From Pelagicoccus mobilis (lineage in GTDB: Bacteria; Verrucomicrobiota; Verrucomicrobiia; Opitutales; Opitutaceae), in contig NZ_JAENIL010000058.1 in the NCBI RefSeq assembly GCF_016595505.1, positions 1 to 40,680 of the forward strand: a stretch of DNA of 40,680 nt, written 5' to 3'. Within the stretch, counting starts at the first letter, position 1. Each line of letters starts with the position of its first letter. The position numbers and the translations under genes are program-made. The notes beneath the pieces are model-generated. The model worked only from the letters and a program-made list of their open reading frames with translations, made no database searches and was not told the DNA's origin. Positions 40,382-40,680 of the stretch are shown here, piece after piece.

Positions 40382-40680
40382 CCAAGTCGCGATTCTAGAT
40401 GCAGATTACAGGGAAACCGCTATTACTTAAGTACCTACGCCCAATTAGCAAGATTTCACGACGCAATCTCCCCAGTAAAGCGCTTCAACCACAGCCCTGC
40501 TCCAGCCCCCGCCAGCTACGCTCCGCCCCATCTCCACTCGCTTGAGCTCGTTTCGTCGTTCACGAGCGAAACGAGAAGGCCTGACACCCGATGGGTTCGC
40601 TCCCCGCCACAACTCCTTACATCACGCGCAGCTGGCTCGCCAAGCCGTAGCCTCGCTCGCGAGCGAAGGCTGGTACTCCC
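40382..40680. other. Non-coding end of window with palindromes
   Basis: I see no gene in these 299 bp. The right half is rich in palindromic sequence: ctcgtttcg/cgaaacgag (40547-40575), a 9-bp stem with 11-nt loop; and agcctcgctcgcgagcgaaggct (40649-40671), whose core cgctcgcgagcg is a perfect palindrome. These look like extragenic repeat elements. The promoter of the ACT gene should lie in the left part. Confidence 0.5.
40547..40671. repeat. Two extragenic palindromes
   Basis: The first stem (40547-40575) has 9 bp and the second (40649-40671) has a 12-bp palindromic core with 5-bp outer arms and one bulged A. Both use ctcg/cgag cores. They may belong to a dispersed repeat family together with the elements at 1989 and 5459, but the sequences are not the same. 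Confidence 0.5.

Overview
This is a block of chromosomal housekeeping genes from a Gram-negative bacterium. BamA, a Skp-like chaperone, LpxD and a Do-type protease point to an outer membrane with lipopolysaccharide. A DUF5069 protein, an AraC regulator with a PocR domain, and an adenylate-kinase-like protein with a long extra C-terminus suggest Verrucomicrobiota, probably Opitutia. That placement is an inference from gene content and was not tested by a search. I see no CRISPR array, insertion sequence, prophage, integrase or rRNA.

Layout from left to right. 1-2303 (minus): pheS, rplT and rpmI, then tRNA-Thr and tRNA-Lys, with strong intrinsic terminators after rplT and after the tRNA pair. 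2392-6481 (minus): cysK, a terminator, then comF, accD, a terminator and folC. 6522-12110 (minus): glgA, a photolyase, a SRPBCC/TIGR01777 epimerase fusion and an unrecognised membrane coiled-coil protein. 12196-15880 (plus): rnr, a DUF5069 protein and a small exported protein, closed by a two-way terminator shared with degP. 15974-26101 (minus): a long translation, replication and envelope block read as tRNA-Asn, rplY, pth, rpsF, ssb, rplI, dnaB, bamA, skp, lpxD, degP. 26262-31743: an M48 lipoprotein peptidase (plus), hpf-hemN (minus), a PocR-AraC regulator (plus), beta-carbonic anhydrase and a VOC protein (minus). 31890-40381: a SNF2 helicase (minus), DUF502-recO (plus), a response regulator with a hybrid kinase, an adenylate-kinase-like fusion and an ACT protein (all minus). 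40382-40680 is non-coding and palindrome-rich.

How the genes work together. The 15.9-26.1 kb block links translation (L25, Pth, S6, L9), replication (SSB, DnaB) and outer-membrane building (BamA, Skp, LpxD, DegP). Several neighbours overlap: pth/rpsF by 20 bp, dnaB/bamA by about 20 bp, photolyase/epimerase by 11 bp and DUF502/recO by 11 bp.

I found no clear new multi-gene system. What stands out are departures from textbook forms. Start codons almost never have a Shine-Dalgarno sequence in front of them. AccD has lost three of four zinc-ribbon cysteines, and the SNF2 protein carries a SWIM-like segment without cysteines. rpsR and infC are missing from their usual positions. Hairpins sit directly on or against the phr and folC starts. 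Several extragenic inverted repeats resemble REP elements. Coordinates and motifs were read by eye; family assignments rest on recognised motifs and not on searches.
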